DNA of 64,000 bases, taken from the NCBI GenBank assembly GCA_029448655.1, contig JACCLO010000001.1, positions 2,976,001-3,040,000 on the forward strand, read 5' to 3'. Below, piece by piece: positions 46,825 to 57,720 of this stretch. Positions within the stretch are counted from its first letter, which is position 1, and the number at the start of each line of letters is the position of its first letter. Below the pieces are notes generated by a model. That model was given only the letters and a program-made list of their open reading frames with translations. It did no database searches and was not told where the DNA came from. The position numbers and the translations under genes were made by a program. Source of the DNA: Wolfiporia cocos. Lineage: Eukaryota; Basidiomycota; Agaricomycetes; Polyporales; Phaeolaceae.

Positions 46825-47880
46825 CGAAAGAGAACCATAACACTTTCACAGCATCCACATCAGCCTGCAACGGTGCTGCAGGCTGGAAGGGAGGCATGTA
46901 CAAGCGAGGGCCCTCCCTCGTTTGTCATGATCTGACCTCTCACACGAACAAACATAGAACGTCGTGCGACGCGCATCGATGACGCGTCCGGCCGACCATG
47001 GTGAGCACTCACCTGTGTCTGACACTACGTCTTGTGCGTTGTATTGTCCCTAGACTGGGCCTTGTATTTATCCTCTTCTCGAGTGTCGTGTACGGTAGTA
47101 TTGCGCGTAGTTGTCTAGGGTTTCGCGTAGTTCTTCTCTGGCTGTTAGTTTTGTTCCGATTGATGTAGTATACCAAGCGCTAGCCATGGCACCTGCAGCT
47201 GCCCCCTCACTGCGCGTCGCCAGAGTTAAAAATGAGAGCGATGATGCAAATGCGATGATCGATACGGGTGAAATTTAAAGTACTTATTTGTACAATATTT
47301 GTCCTTCGCTTTGATTCTGTGGGCGTAGAAGGCGTACACATGAGCCCGCGCTGCGCGTAATCCTCGTGGCTTCTTCGTGTCCAGCAAGTGCATGCTACAG
47401 TAGTAGATTGATTTGTATGGTCTCAGAGAGGGCGGACTGGATACATGACACAAGGCGGCTGCGCTCGCAATGTGGGCAACGCTGCGCCAACGGCATCTGC
47501 CGGACGGCTCATGTTCAATGAGCTTCGCGCGCGTTAACGTAGGCGTTATCGTGACAGCGTCTGTAATAAGATTTGATTGCATCAGCCCGGCAGCTGATGT
47601 CGGTCTGCGGCATCTGCAGAAAACATGGTAAAATTGTACAGATATCCACTGAGAGCTCTGTTCAATTCACTCTAGTGGGATGATATCATGAGAAGCTCCA
47701 AAACTAACAATCCTTAGGAACAAAATTTTGTCAATTACTGAGATATATGCAACTGGGCTTCTGTAGCACTGTCGCATTTTTGACATGATGCCCTCACCAC
47801 GTCTTGAACCCATGTACTTATGTTCAGAGATCACCTGATTACTTAGATAGTCACTGTGTTGCTAGATAAGATAACTTGTA
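46825..47880. other. Intergenic region before the repeat-rich block
   Basis: No gene or clear repeat recognised; the DNA becomes AT-rich from about 47270. Confidence 0.4.
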
Positions 47881-48070
47881 GGTCACATGATGTATTATGT
47901 AAGCGGTCACTGGTTCTGCTATTAGGTGCATGCGCACAGGCCATGTTGCTTTAGGGCATACCCTATAGCCAGTAGTAAGTGCTGCTACATTCATGTATAT
48001 ATACCGTGTTGTCTGGGGCTTACTCCCCAGACTTCTCAATCCAAACTTGGGGCTTAGGCCCCCTTACCAG
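47880..48070 (+). repeat. Second-family LTR fragment (a), plus orientation
   Basis: It shares an ordered set of signals with four other places in the window: a TCAC(A/G)TGA-like box (47883), GCGCACAGGCC (47932), TTTAGGGC (47951), CATGTATATA (47992) and a perfect 8-bp hairpin GTCTGGGG / CCCCAGAC (48011-48032, loop CTTACT). The order matches the U3-R part of the complete solo LTR at 58352-59003 (minus strand). Outer borders are not defined. Confidence 0.6.
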
Positions 48071-48075
48071 TACCT

Positions 48076-48265
48076 CTTGTTACGGATCGAATATCCGTTC
48101 AACGCGAAATAACTAAGTCGAGTTACTCAGCGTATCGAGTAGCGCACTACTCGTCGGACTCCTCAGAGTCGGAGCGTCGATATACAAGCTGCGGGCTTAA
48201 TTGCTCAAGCCTTTGAGAACGAGTATAAGATCCTTGTATCTCCAACAAGGTCGAGCTGGTGTCAC
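48076..48265 (-). repeat. Truncated, reverse-oriented Gypsy-type LTR
   Basis: It begins TGTTACGGATCGAATATCCG, the reverse complement of the Gypsy LTR 3' end, and runs to CAACAAGGTCGAGCTGG, the reverse complement of its R region. Much of the sequence between has diverged, yet the 11-mer AAGGTCGAGCT (minus strand AGCTCGACCTT) is kept unchanged. The U3 part is missing. Confidence 0.65.
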
Positions 48266-48419
48266 AGAATTCCCGGTGGGGGGTTCTGGCATCCCTCGCT
48301 ATAGGTTCTATGGGCGCCGCTAGGTGCGCGCGCGCCTCTCTAGTCCTTAGCCACCTCCAGCGCTCCGTTCTATGCCATCTAGATCATCTGACCCACTAGT
48401 TTAGCACTGTAGGGTAGCG

Positions 48420-48650
48420 CGCGCCTTAGGTACATCACATATGGTCACAGTAGTTACATGTAGCGTCACTAGCACATGACCCATTAGATACGGCGCACAG
48501 GCCCTCTCTTTAGGGTAGTACTAGTTAGCTCATCGCTCATGTATATATTACGACGAGATGTGGGTTAATACCCCATCTCTTAGATTCTCGACAATGGGAT
48601 CTCCCCTTACTCGCTAAGCACCTGTGTGACTCGCTGGCCTGGGGCCCCTA
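48420..48650 (+). repeat. Second-family LTR fragment (b), plus orientation
   Basis: Same signal order as fragment (a): GGCGCACAGGCC (about 48491), TTTAGGGT (48510), CATGTATATA (48538) and a hairpin GAGATG-GGG / CCCATCTC (48555-48579) with one bulged T, followed by TCTCGACAATGG. Confidence 0.55.
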
Positions 48651-50935
48651 TCTCCTCTTCCTTGTCTGTGAACCAGCGACGCTATGTCGGCGTACACTAG
48701 GGATGGCTCCGCCTCCCACGTAGCCTCTGCGCTCACCGCTAGCGCGTCGGTTTATGGCCCTGTGGGGCGTTGTAGGGATCCCCCTGAGCCCAGGGGTAGC
48801 ACAGAGGCGAGTCTGTGTCAGCTGGGGGACTCGACTGGTATTTACATCAGGTTATATACTACGATTCGTTAATCGGGGTCATAGTGTCTGTGGTACTGCT
48901 ACTATTAAGTCCGTTGGGCTAATGATATAAGTAATAAAGGAGAAGTGTTGCGGTTGAGCGCAACAAGGGATGAAACACAGAACTACTGTGGTTATACACA
49001 GAATATCAGCTAGAACGCGATGCGAACACGGAGAGTGGGCATAGGGTTGCTATACATGAAACAGGGCCTACGGTTGAACGGAGGCCCCTAGGAATCGAGC
49101 GCTGGGTACAGCGGTTGAACGCTAAGTCTGTACACACAGTGAGGTGACGACGAGAATATTCAAGTGTACCTGGTAGAATCGTAACACCTCTCTGCTGCAT
49201 GACTTAAGACCGCTCGTCTGCGACCTCGACAGCTACTAGCCTCTCCCTTAGGAGCCGAAGACTATGCACTAGGGGGGTTACCTATTGGTGTAGCATTTGA
49301 ACGTAGGGACTTAGATGTTGAGGGTTGGAGCAGGCGCTTTGGGCAGCGTGTAGGCGGATGAGGGTTACAGGTTTGTGACAAGCACAAGATCTAGTGCAAA
49401 ATTCAAAAATCTGTTTCCAAGGATTGATGTACATTAGTGAGGAACCACCAAATTTATGTGTCTTCCAGCCATCGGCAATAGCATGATTGCAACATTTCAC
49501 ATTGATGTGGACAACATAGATGATGGCCAATTGCCCGTTTAGGCTAACGTGCACATCAGGTGACCTTAAGCAATGCAACATGACGACATGACGTGACAAG
49601 CGCACATGCACTCTGAGTAATTCATCTCGGTGGCAACCCGTGCAAGCCTTTGAAGCTGTGAATGTAATATTTCATTCCTTTGAAAGATAATAATATGTCC
49701 TATCTACTAGTAACATAATATCTGATGCACAAGAGATTTTGGAGTCAGAAGGCTCATTCCCTGCATAATTTAGCTCAAATTTGATGCCATCGCACAGTAT
49801 GTCAGGAGAGAAATATGCACCTGCACGTGCTTACAGAATATCTTGTCACCACACAGAGACTAGATGATAACCTTACAGAAAAGGCCTACATTGTGACCTA
49901 GTCAATGCTCAGCGCCATGAAAGCCAAGCATGGGAGACTAAAGATAGACTATGTGAGGAGAATGATAACTAGCTCGATATGTGCATTCCGAAATAGCATT
50001 CAGCTGAGTGATAGCTTACTTTCAGCCAGATTTTGTGCACATATTTCGTGTACAATACTAGACAATGGTGCTCTACCACTTTCTCAAGTGCCTATGGACA
50101 GCCTCTGACAGCAGCATGTCACGGCCATCAACACCATCCAGCATCAATCTAATTTAGAGTCACTGAATTTGGTAGGTATGGGCACTGAACTTAATCATTT
50201 TGTGGGACACATTTCCAACCAACGTTGCTCCTCCCCACTCCAAGGACTTGCAATGCAAGTCACATGTTGTTCCCATGCTCTCGAGATGTTCACTTAAGAA
50301 GTACTGTCTGGATCTGAGGATAGACTGTGCCTATACAACGTAAGAGGTGGCTCACTGGCAGTATAATGTAAAAGTTTTCTCTAGGGGATTTGTGATTGGT
50401 TTGTGAGACGATGATATATATCACGTGACACCGCTTGTTTTTCTGGTAGCAGCTATTCTTCCGTGTCCTTGGTACTTCACATCCTCAACCAACATGGTGT
50501 CTATGGGCTTGGGTGTGAAATAATTGAGCTTGTATGATAGCTGTGGCACAGTATTCTACAATTGGAAGTGGCCAACAATGTCGGCACAAAACAAGCTCAA
50601 TATGATGGGCTACCATCTGGACTGACTGCCAGAGACTAATGGCTAATGTTATGTAATGTTGTTATAATTCTGCTCAAGAAACTGGTGTATGACACCAACC
50701 TATACATATCATCTCTGATGTGAACCCATGAACCCAAAGGTAGGTCTCTGACTCCGAGTATCTGCACACAAGTATTTGAGGTGTCAGAACACCACATGAC
50801 TTGCATCACAAGTCCTGGTGGAGGGTTGCATTCAGTTGCTTCTCCTTCTCAAAGGTACTCAATTGTTCACTTCTGACCAACAATCTCATAACAAGATGTA
50901 TGACTTTGAGCCATGGGGGTGATATTCCCAGCTGC
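48651..50935. other. Gene-poor stretch inside the repeat block
   Basis: No intact gene, RNA gene or definable element was recognised in this 2.3 kb. It is AT-rich and may be decayed transposon DNA. Confidence 0.4.
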
Positions 50936-51032
50936 TGTTATGGTTATTTTGATTTTTCCAATGCTGGCAGAACTCACCATCAGGTGAATACAATACAGGG
51001 ACTTGTTGCACAACCAACTCCCCTGGCTATTC
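50936..51032 (+). repeat. 97-bp fragment of the Gypsy LTR 5' end
   Basis: It starts TGTTATGGTTATTTTGATTT and continues with GCAGAACTCACCATCAGG and ACAGGGACTTGTTGCACAAC, matching the first part of the LTRs at 51772, 57721 and 60867. It stops after CCCCTGGCTATTC. Confidence 0.75.
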
Positions 51033-51108
51033 TGTCACAGATTTCTGTGGCATGTTTTTAATGTATTACCCCCTCCCTGGCTCGAACCCAGGAGCTCACG
51101 TTCTAGTA

Positions 51109-51345
51109 GTCACATGACCAGTGCAGCGTAGTGTAGCGGTATAACACAACCTGTCCGTCAGGACATACAGTCACGTGATCCCCTACTTACATAATACATA
51201 GGCGTGACCTTTAGGGGCGCACACAGACCATGCCATTAGGGCAGGCCCTTCATTAGGTAGCGGCCGGTCTCCATGTATATAAAGTAGACGTCTGAGGTCT
51301 TACAACCTCAGACTGATCAATCTCGACAATGGATGTGTAACCTCA
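51109..51345 (+). repeat. Second-family LTR fragment (c), plus orientation
   Basis: It contains TCACGTGATC (51172), GCACACAGACCATG (51220), TTAGGGCAGG (51236), CATGTATATAAA (51272) and a perfect 9-bp hairpin GTCTGAGGT / ACCTCAGAC (51290-51313), then TCTCGACAATGG. Outer ends are unclear. Confidence 0.6.
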
Positions 51346-51771
51346 TCATCATACTGCGTGCTAGACTGGGACTGCCTCTGGTGACTACGCCGTCACTATG
51401 CCTTAGACTCTCTATCTTGGAGTCTACCTAGTCAGCCCATGCGACGTTACCTCGTTGTCAACACCTTCAACGTTAGTAGAAGGGGTTAGGGCATAAACAT
51501 GTACGTATGACACATTCTGTGTCATATTCATGACTCTACTGGGCATAACCCCAGTTGTACTAGTGTATATGGCATGTTCCGACTGACACAAGACTCACTG
51601 AAGGTGAGGGAAGCCCTTACATACCCCTAGCTAGTTGCATAGGGGTAGACATGCTCGTCATTGAGCAGAGGTCGCCTTCTGAGGTACTAACTAAGAAGCA
51701 GAGGTGGGCATCACCAGCATAGAGATCAAGGGGCCAGCTTAGGCCCAAATGACTATCAATAGTCTGAAGTT

Positions 51772-52478
51772 GTTATGGTTATTTTGAATTTTTCAGACGC
51801 TGGCAGAACTCACCATAGGGTGAATACGATACAGGGACTTGTTGCGTAACCAACCCCCTGGCTACTCGTGATTCTACTGGGTGCATCCCCAGTTGTACTA
51901 GCATGAAGGGCACGTTTCATCTTTGGCAGATCCAACTCTGCCACCGTTTCATGTTTATCATTTACTAGCTGATAGATGGCGTTCAACCGCCATCATTCCT
52001 ATCTATTGTCTCGGACATATCACTACATACTTATCAAACGTTTGGTACTATAGCGTAGATAGTAGCGGTGACATCTGGGACAGGCTTGACCCCTAAAAAC
52101 TAACGTAGTATATAAACTCGTGTACTTACTGTCGAGGCTCTTCAGCTCGACCTTGTTGTATAAACAAGAAGTCTTATACTCGTTCTCAAACGTAGGAAAC
52201 TACGTTCAGTATTTCTCCCTCGAGCAATCGAACGACTAAGTCCTCGAAGTGCACATTGACTTCTCGGGCTTAGGCGAGTCTTATATTCTATTCGACTCGC
52301 ACTTGAACAGATTATATCCTCTAACGCGTATTGGATATAAACCGATCTCCTAAGAAGTTCACTTAGGACCCGAAGGCATCTAACGAGTATTTGCCTTGCA
52401 TACGGCGACGTGCCTACGTGCAGAAGAACGATCTATATTCGCGACTCGAATATACGAACGGGTATTCGACCCGTAACA
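51772..52478 (+). repeat. 5' LTR of the Gypsy element (707 bp)
   Basis: Ends are TGTTA and TAACA (5-bp inverted termini). Promoter-like TATATAAA sits at 52109-52116. Downstream is GTCGAG / CTCGAC (52131-52151), a short hairpin that overlaps the 11-mer AGCTCGACCTT (52144-52154). The net length is within 1 bp of the solo copy at 57721-59083 after removing its insertion. Confidence 0.88.
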
Positions 52479-52479
52479 G

Positions 52480-52490
52480 AAGGTCGAGCT
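52480..52490 (+). promoter_or_regulatory. Predicted self-priming primer-binding site
   Basis: AAGGTCGAGCT, starting 2 nt after the 5' LTR end, is the exact reverse complement of AGCTCGACCTT in the LTR at 52144-52154, 35 nt downstream of the TATA box. In Tf1 and related chromoviruses the first 11 nt of the mRNA fold back onto such a site to prime minus-strand synthesis. No tRNA-3'-end complement is apparent at this place. The transcript start is inferred. Confidence 0.6.
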
Positions 52491-52524
52491 TATCACACCC
52501 TCACCTACCACGGTGTAAGGGCAC

Positions 52525-54365
52525 ATGATATTTGGACCAGAATTCCCAGCACGACTGATTGAACTCTTGCCCGAGGACATTCAGGGAGTCTACAGACTCA
52601 ATTAATACGAGTGGACAGACACCATTGGAGCCTTCCGTAACAACGGAGGAATTGTTGTCATCCCCAGAGAAGACAGGGGATTGAAGTGGGTACAAGTATA
52701 CCCCTCCGCAGGAACGACCGCTTGGGAAATAACGCATGAAGTGTTTAAACGATTCGGAGAAATCCCTCTGATGTCAACCGCGACGTTGACCAAAAACGAA
52801 ACCATCAACAGAACCTCCGATGCCAATGGAAATACGAATCAGCCTTCGGGCACCACAGGAATGGCAGGAATTGAGTGCATCGGAGATGATGGGAGAAATC
52901 CTGGAAACTTTACAGGAACAAATAACAGCCAGACCGGAGGACAGGACCCTCCAGGATTTGTATCTGCTTTCACGCAGAGTGGGATTGGGTCTATGGCTGG
53001 AGGAACAAACCTCTTTGGAAACCCCCCACAGGACGCACCCGGAATGGGTAGCGGAGGAAATCCGTCTTGGACTAGCCCAAGCGGAGGAATGGGAATGACA
53101 AACCCAGGAACGTGGCCTTCAGGCCTATTTGGACGAACCTCCGCAGATACAAGCGGAGGAGGATTGGGAGGAAACTTTGGACTCGGAGGAGGAAATGCCC
53201 CCCCTCCTGGAGGACTCGGAGGAGGAACCCCCGTGAACCCCGGAGGAGGAAACCCTGGCGGAAACCCAGGGAACCCCGGAGGAAACCCAGGAAACCCGGG
53301 TGGAGGACACCCAGGAGGAGGAGGACCCCCAGGAGGACCTCCACCACAGAATGCGCCGCCACCTCAACCTCCGGCGCCGAACCCGTACTACCGACCCCCG
53401 ATGCTAAAGATCAATCCCCCTGACGTATTCGATGGGGAACGATCCGACATGCAGAACTTCATAAACCAGTGTAACTCCTGGTTTACAATGTACGAAACGT
53501 CGTTCCAGAATGACGTCCAGAGAGTGATCTTTATCCTCTCTTATATCTTGAATAAGGGGAAAACGGGCCAGTGGAAACAAAATTATCACCGGGTCTATAC
53601 GAACCCCCAGATGAAAAGATTCTTCCCGCCTAGTCTCGCACAATTTGATGCGGACTTCCAGAAAGCCTTCGGAGCCATCAAAGAAGTACAGAAGGCATGG
53701 AAGAAAATCTTGGACGTAGCCCAAGATAGAAAAGACATTGATGACTACATCACCGAATTCAATAACTTGGCCAGGAAGGCCCAGTACGATCGATACAGCG
53801 CGGATGGAAACGCGCTGCTCATAACCCTCTTTGAGAAAGGGTTACCCGAGCATATGACCCGATACATCATCGGTGTTCGGCCGCTACCAGCGACCATCGA
53901 CGAATGGCAGTCTGCTGCCTCATACTACGAAAACACGTACAAGATATTCTTGAAACGCGATAAACCGTTTGTCAAGAAAAAGGCTTGGCAAGCCTCGACC
54001 AGAATAACGGATACACTAGTGCTCCGCAGACAACCACATCAAAAGATCCGAACGCAATGGATGTAGATCAAATGACCACCCAGGAAAGGGATGATCACAT
54101 CAAGAAGGGCAAGTGTTTCACTTGCCATCAGCCAGGGCATATGTCGCAAGACTGCCCAAAGAAACCAAAGAAGCCAGCATGCCCCAGGTGGACTACTCGA
54201 AAGACCAAAGAAGAAGAAGCCGAGCAAGAAGCTCGCATCGAAGAAGTCTCGGAGGAAGAGACTGAGTACATCACCACGAACAGAGCGGTCACGGCGATTA
54301 GAGCCCTGAAAGCCAAGAACCCCGAGCTTCTAGCTCAGCTCGTAGAAGAACAGGATTTTGCCTAG
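52525..54365 (+). pseudogene. Gag of the Gypsy element, broken
   Basis: An ATG at 52525 opens MIFGPEFPARLIELLPEDIQ, then TAA at 52603 interrupts; the same frame continues as WTDTIGAFRNNGGIVVIPRE to an internal Met at 52771. A Gly/Pro/Asn-rich stretch (about 53160-53380) precedes the conserved gag core (DVFDGERSDMQNFINQCNSW ... DYITEFNNLARKAQYD ... LFEKGLPEHM). Near 53975, in AAGAAAAAGGC, the frame shifts by one; the downstream frame carries the zinc knuckle CFTCHQPGHMSQDC (about 54115-54156) and ends at TAG 54363-54365. The nucleocapsid part is thus out of frame with the core. Confidence 0.8.
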
Positions 54366-54832
54366 GAGGGAAGCCCATGGTCTTACCCTCCGAGAAAGCA
54401 GCGCATGTAATTACCTCGTTCGAGAAGAATCGATCCCTCTTCATCCCGGTAATCATGATGCTGGCAAAACCCGTGAAATGCAATGCACTAATCGACTCAG
54501 GAGCAATGTTGAACCTGATCCACAGCAGAGTGGTAGAAAAATACAAGGTGCCCACACAGCCCTTGAAGAACCCGATCATTGTCAAAAACGTCGACGGAAC
54601 AGAAAACAAAGACGGGCGAATAGATCGAGAAGCCACCATACTACTCTGATATCCAAAGACCCAGAAAACAAGGAAAGTCCGATTCCTGGTAGGGTCCATC
54701 GGCACAGAAAATATGATTCTGGGGTATGGATGGCTGAAAGACGAAAACCCCACAATTGACTGGAAAGACCAAACAGTCGATGTACGATCGATACTAGGGG
54801 CAGAAGAAAGAAAACCGGAAACCACGATCTGA

Positions 54833-55249
54833 ATGGATACGGTAGAAATGGTAGTTGCCCCAGAAGGAAAAGTTCCAACACAAGGAACCCAAGAAGCTGC
54901 TGGATACGACCTCTACGCCGCTGAAGAAACTGAGATCCCCGCAGGAGGATGGAAGCTTGTTTCTACAGGAGTGAAGATGAAAATCCCGAAAGGATCATAT
55001 GGGAGGATAGCCGGACGATCGGGTAACACCCTCAAACACGGACTGGTGGTACAAGCCGGAGTCATAGACTCAGACTATCGAGGGGACATTGGAGCCATCA
55101 TCTTCAACTACTCAGGCACAACACACAGGATCATCCTGGGCATGCAAATAGCCCAGATAATATTCGAACGACACCTAACCCCTGACATTGTGGAGGTCGA
55201 AGACCTAGACGAAACGGAACGGGGGGAAAAGAGGTTCGGGTCCACAGAC
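54833..55249 (+). other. dUTPase domain embedded in Gypsy pol
   Basis: All five motifs of the trimeric dUTPase family appear in order (numbered from Met at 54833): motif 1 AGYDLYA (23-29), motif 2 GRIAGRSG (57-64; the usual Pro before Arg is Gly), motif 3 GVIDSDYRG (76-84; the Asp of GVID is the catalytic base in the family), motif 4 [10 protein letters not shown] (102-111; usually GDRIAQ) and motif 5 [10 protein letters not shown] (130-139). The domain lies between protease and RT. It would hydrolyse dUTP to limit uracil in retrotransposon cDNA. A TGA lies just upstream (54830) in the polyprotein frame; the domain itself is uninterrupted. Confidence 0.9.
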
Positions 55250-57720
55250 CAACCGGAAGAAACAGCCCAACGACTCTACACCCCCGAAGAATATGAAGCG
55301 ATTCGACGCTTTGTAAAGAATAACCCTAAACTCATAGGGAAGAAAGGGGAAACACGAAGAAAATTCCGGACGAAGACGCAGATCATCAATGCTGTCAGGA
55401 AGGCATTAACGAAATCCCAAGAATTCGCGCAGAAAACCCCCGAACCAGAAAGAGCAATGGAAGAGATGGTCCCAAAACACCTATTGGATTTCGCCAAGGT
55501 GTTCAGTAAGGAAGCCGCAACGGTGTTTCCCCCTTCGAGACCATGGGACCACACGATTGAATTGAAACCCGACTTCGTGCCGAGAGACTGTAAAGTCTAT
55601 GCGCTATCTCCAAAGGAGCAACAAGCTATGGACGAGTTCCTGAAGGAGAATCTGGCCAAGGGATTCATAGTCCCCTCGAAATCCCTGATGGCATCACCCT
55701 TCTTCTTTGTCCCAAAAAAGGACAACGGCCTACGACCGTGTCAGGACTATCGATACATGAACAAATGGACGATAAAGAACGTCTACCCCCTACCGCTCAT
55801 ATCAGAGCTCTTAGAAAAACTAAAAGGAGCAAAGATCTTCACAAAAATGGACCTTAGAGCGGGGTACAATAACGTCCGAATCAAAGCAGGGGACGAATGG
55901 AAGGCAGCCTTCAAAACAAACCGAGGGTTATATGAACCGACGGTCATGTTCTTCGGTCTATGCAACGTACCAGCGACCTTCCAAGCAATGATGAACGAAA
56001 TCTTAAAAGAAGAAATCCTCGAAGGATGGGTGCTTGTCTACATGAACGACATCCTCATTTTCTCAGACAACGAGAAAACGCACAAGGGACGAGAATGATG
56101 GATTCTCCAGAAGTTAGCAGACAACCATCTCTTCGTGAAACCAGAAAAATGCGCATTTGGCGTCGACCGAGTCGAATTCCTGGGGCTAGTCATCACCCCA
56201 GGAAGTATCCAGATGGATCCGGCAAAACTTAAAGGAATCAAAGAGTGGCCGACACCCCGAAATCTTAAGGAAGTTAGATCCTTCTTAGGATTTGCAAACT
56301 TCTACCGGAAGTTCATAGATCATTACTCGATGCATGCACGGCCCCTGGTAGACCTCACAAAAACGGTCACAGGAACAGGATTCCAATGGATGGATAAAGA
56401 ACAAAAGGCATTCGAATTCATGAAAAAGGCGTTTACGACAGCACCAATACTAGGGACGCCGGATAAGGAAAAATCGTTCATCCTTGAAACAGATGCATCT
56501 CAGTATGCCACAGGAGCAGTGCTGAAACAGACAGACGAAATAGGGCGCGAATGATCGGTGGGATATCTCTCACAATCCCTGACATCAGCAGAGCGGAACT
56601 ATGAAATCTATGATCGCAAACTACTCGGAATCGTCCGTGCGCTAGAAGAATGGCGGCACTTGTTAGAAGGAGCACCGCATCGGATCTTGATCCGAAGCGA
56701 TCATCAGAACCTGACGTATTGGAGAAGCCCAAAGCGCCTAAATCGGCGACAAGCGAGATGGCATCTATTCCTTTCACAATTCGACCTGAAACTGCAGCAC
56801 GTCCCTGGAAAGAAACTAGTCATGGCCGATACACTTTCCAGGTTGTACCACCTTAACGAAAGTCAAGAAGACAACGAGGGAATAACCATGATCCCAGACG
56901 AACTCGTAATCCATGCAATTCAGATCTTGATCATTGATCGAATTAAAAATACTGAGGATCGAGATGAATCTGCGGAACAGGCAATCCGCGCCCTGGAAAA
57001 CAAGGGCGGATTCCCCTCAGGAACCACGGCGGACGACTGGCAGCAAACAGAAGGAGTGCTGCTCTACAAGGGCAGGATGTACGTACCAAAAGACGAGGGC
57101 CTCCGACGGGATGTCATCTCCAAATATCATGATTTGATCCCAGCTGGACACCCTGGGATCTGGGGAACGACAATAAAGGTCAAGACCCACTTCTGGTGGC
57201 CCGACATGGGAACAACGATAGTGGAATATGTTCGGGGTTGTGCAATCTGTCAACAGATGAAACCTGATCGGAACCCGATAAAGCCTCTGCTACAACCAAT
57301 ACCCACACGAGAAGATGCCCTCCCCTTCTCACAATGTTCAGTCGATTTTGTCACCGATCTGCCGAAAGTCGGAAAATATGATTCAATGATGGTGATCGTC
57401 GACCATGGCCTATCCAAAGCGATCTCTCTCACCCCATGTGACAAACGATTACAAGCGAAGGGGCGGCAGAAATATTCCATCGAAAAATCTACTCAAAATA
57501 TGGTATTCCCCGAAAGATCATCTCAGACAGGGGACCACAGTTTGCATCAAAACTCTTCAAAGAATTATGCAAGCTGCAGGGAACGGAATCGGCGATGAGT
57601 ACGGCGTACCACCCACAGACCGACGGACAAACGGAAAGAATGAATCAACAGATCGAAGTGTACCTTCGTATCTATTGCATGAACGACCCTTTCCAATGGG
57701 TACAATGACTACCTGACGTC

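Noticed and set aside
51120..51180. tRNA-Asp-like stretch (TAGTGTAGCGGTATAACAC followed by CCTGTCCGTCAGG)
   Set aside because: It resembles a D-arm and anticodon arm, but there is no matching acceptor stem or T-arm in register, so it cannot be called a tRNA. The GGTTCGAGCC seen on the opposite strand nearby does not complete it.
54647..57708. TGA recoding (as Trp or selenocysteine) in the Gypsy pol
   Set aside because: All pol stops being TGA is striking, but frameshifts, a gag TAA and the YMND change show that the copy is decayed. C-to-T decay explains it more simply.
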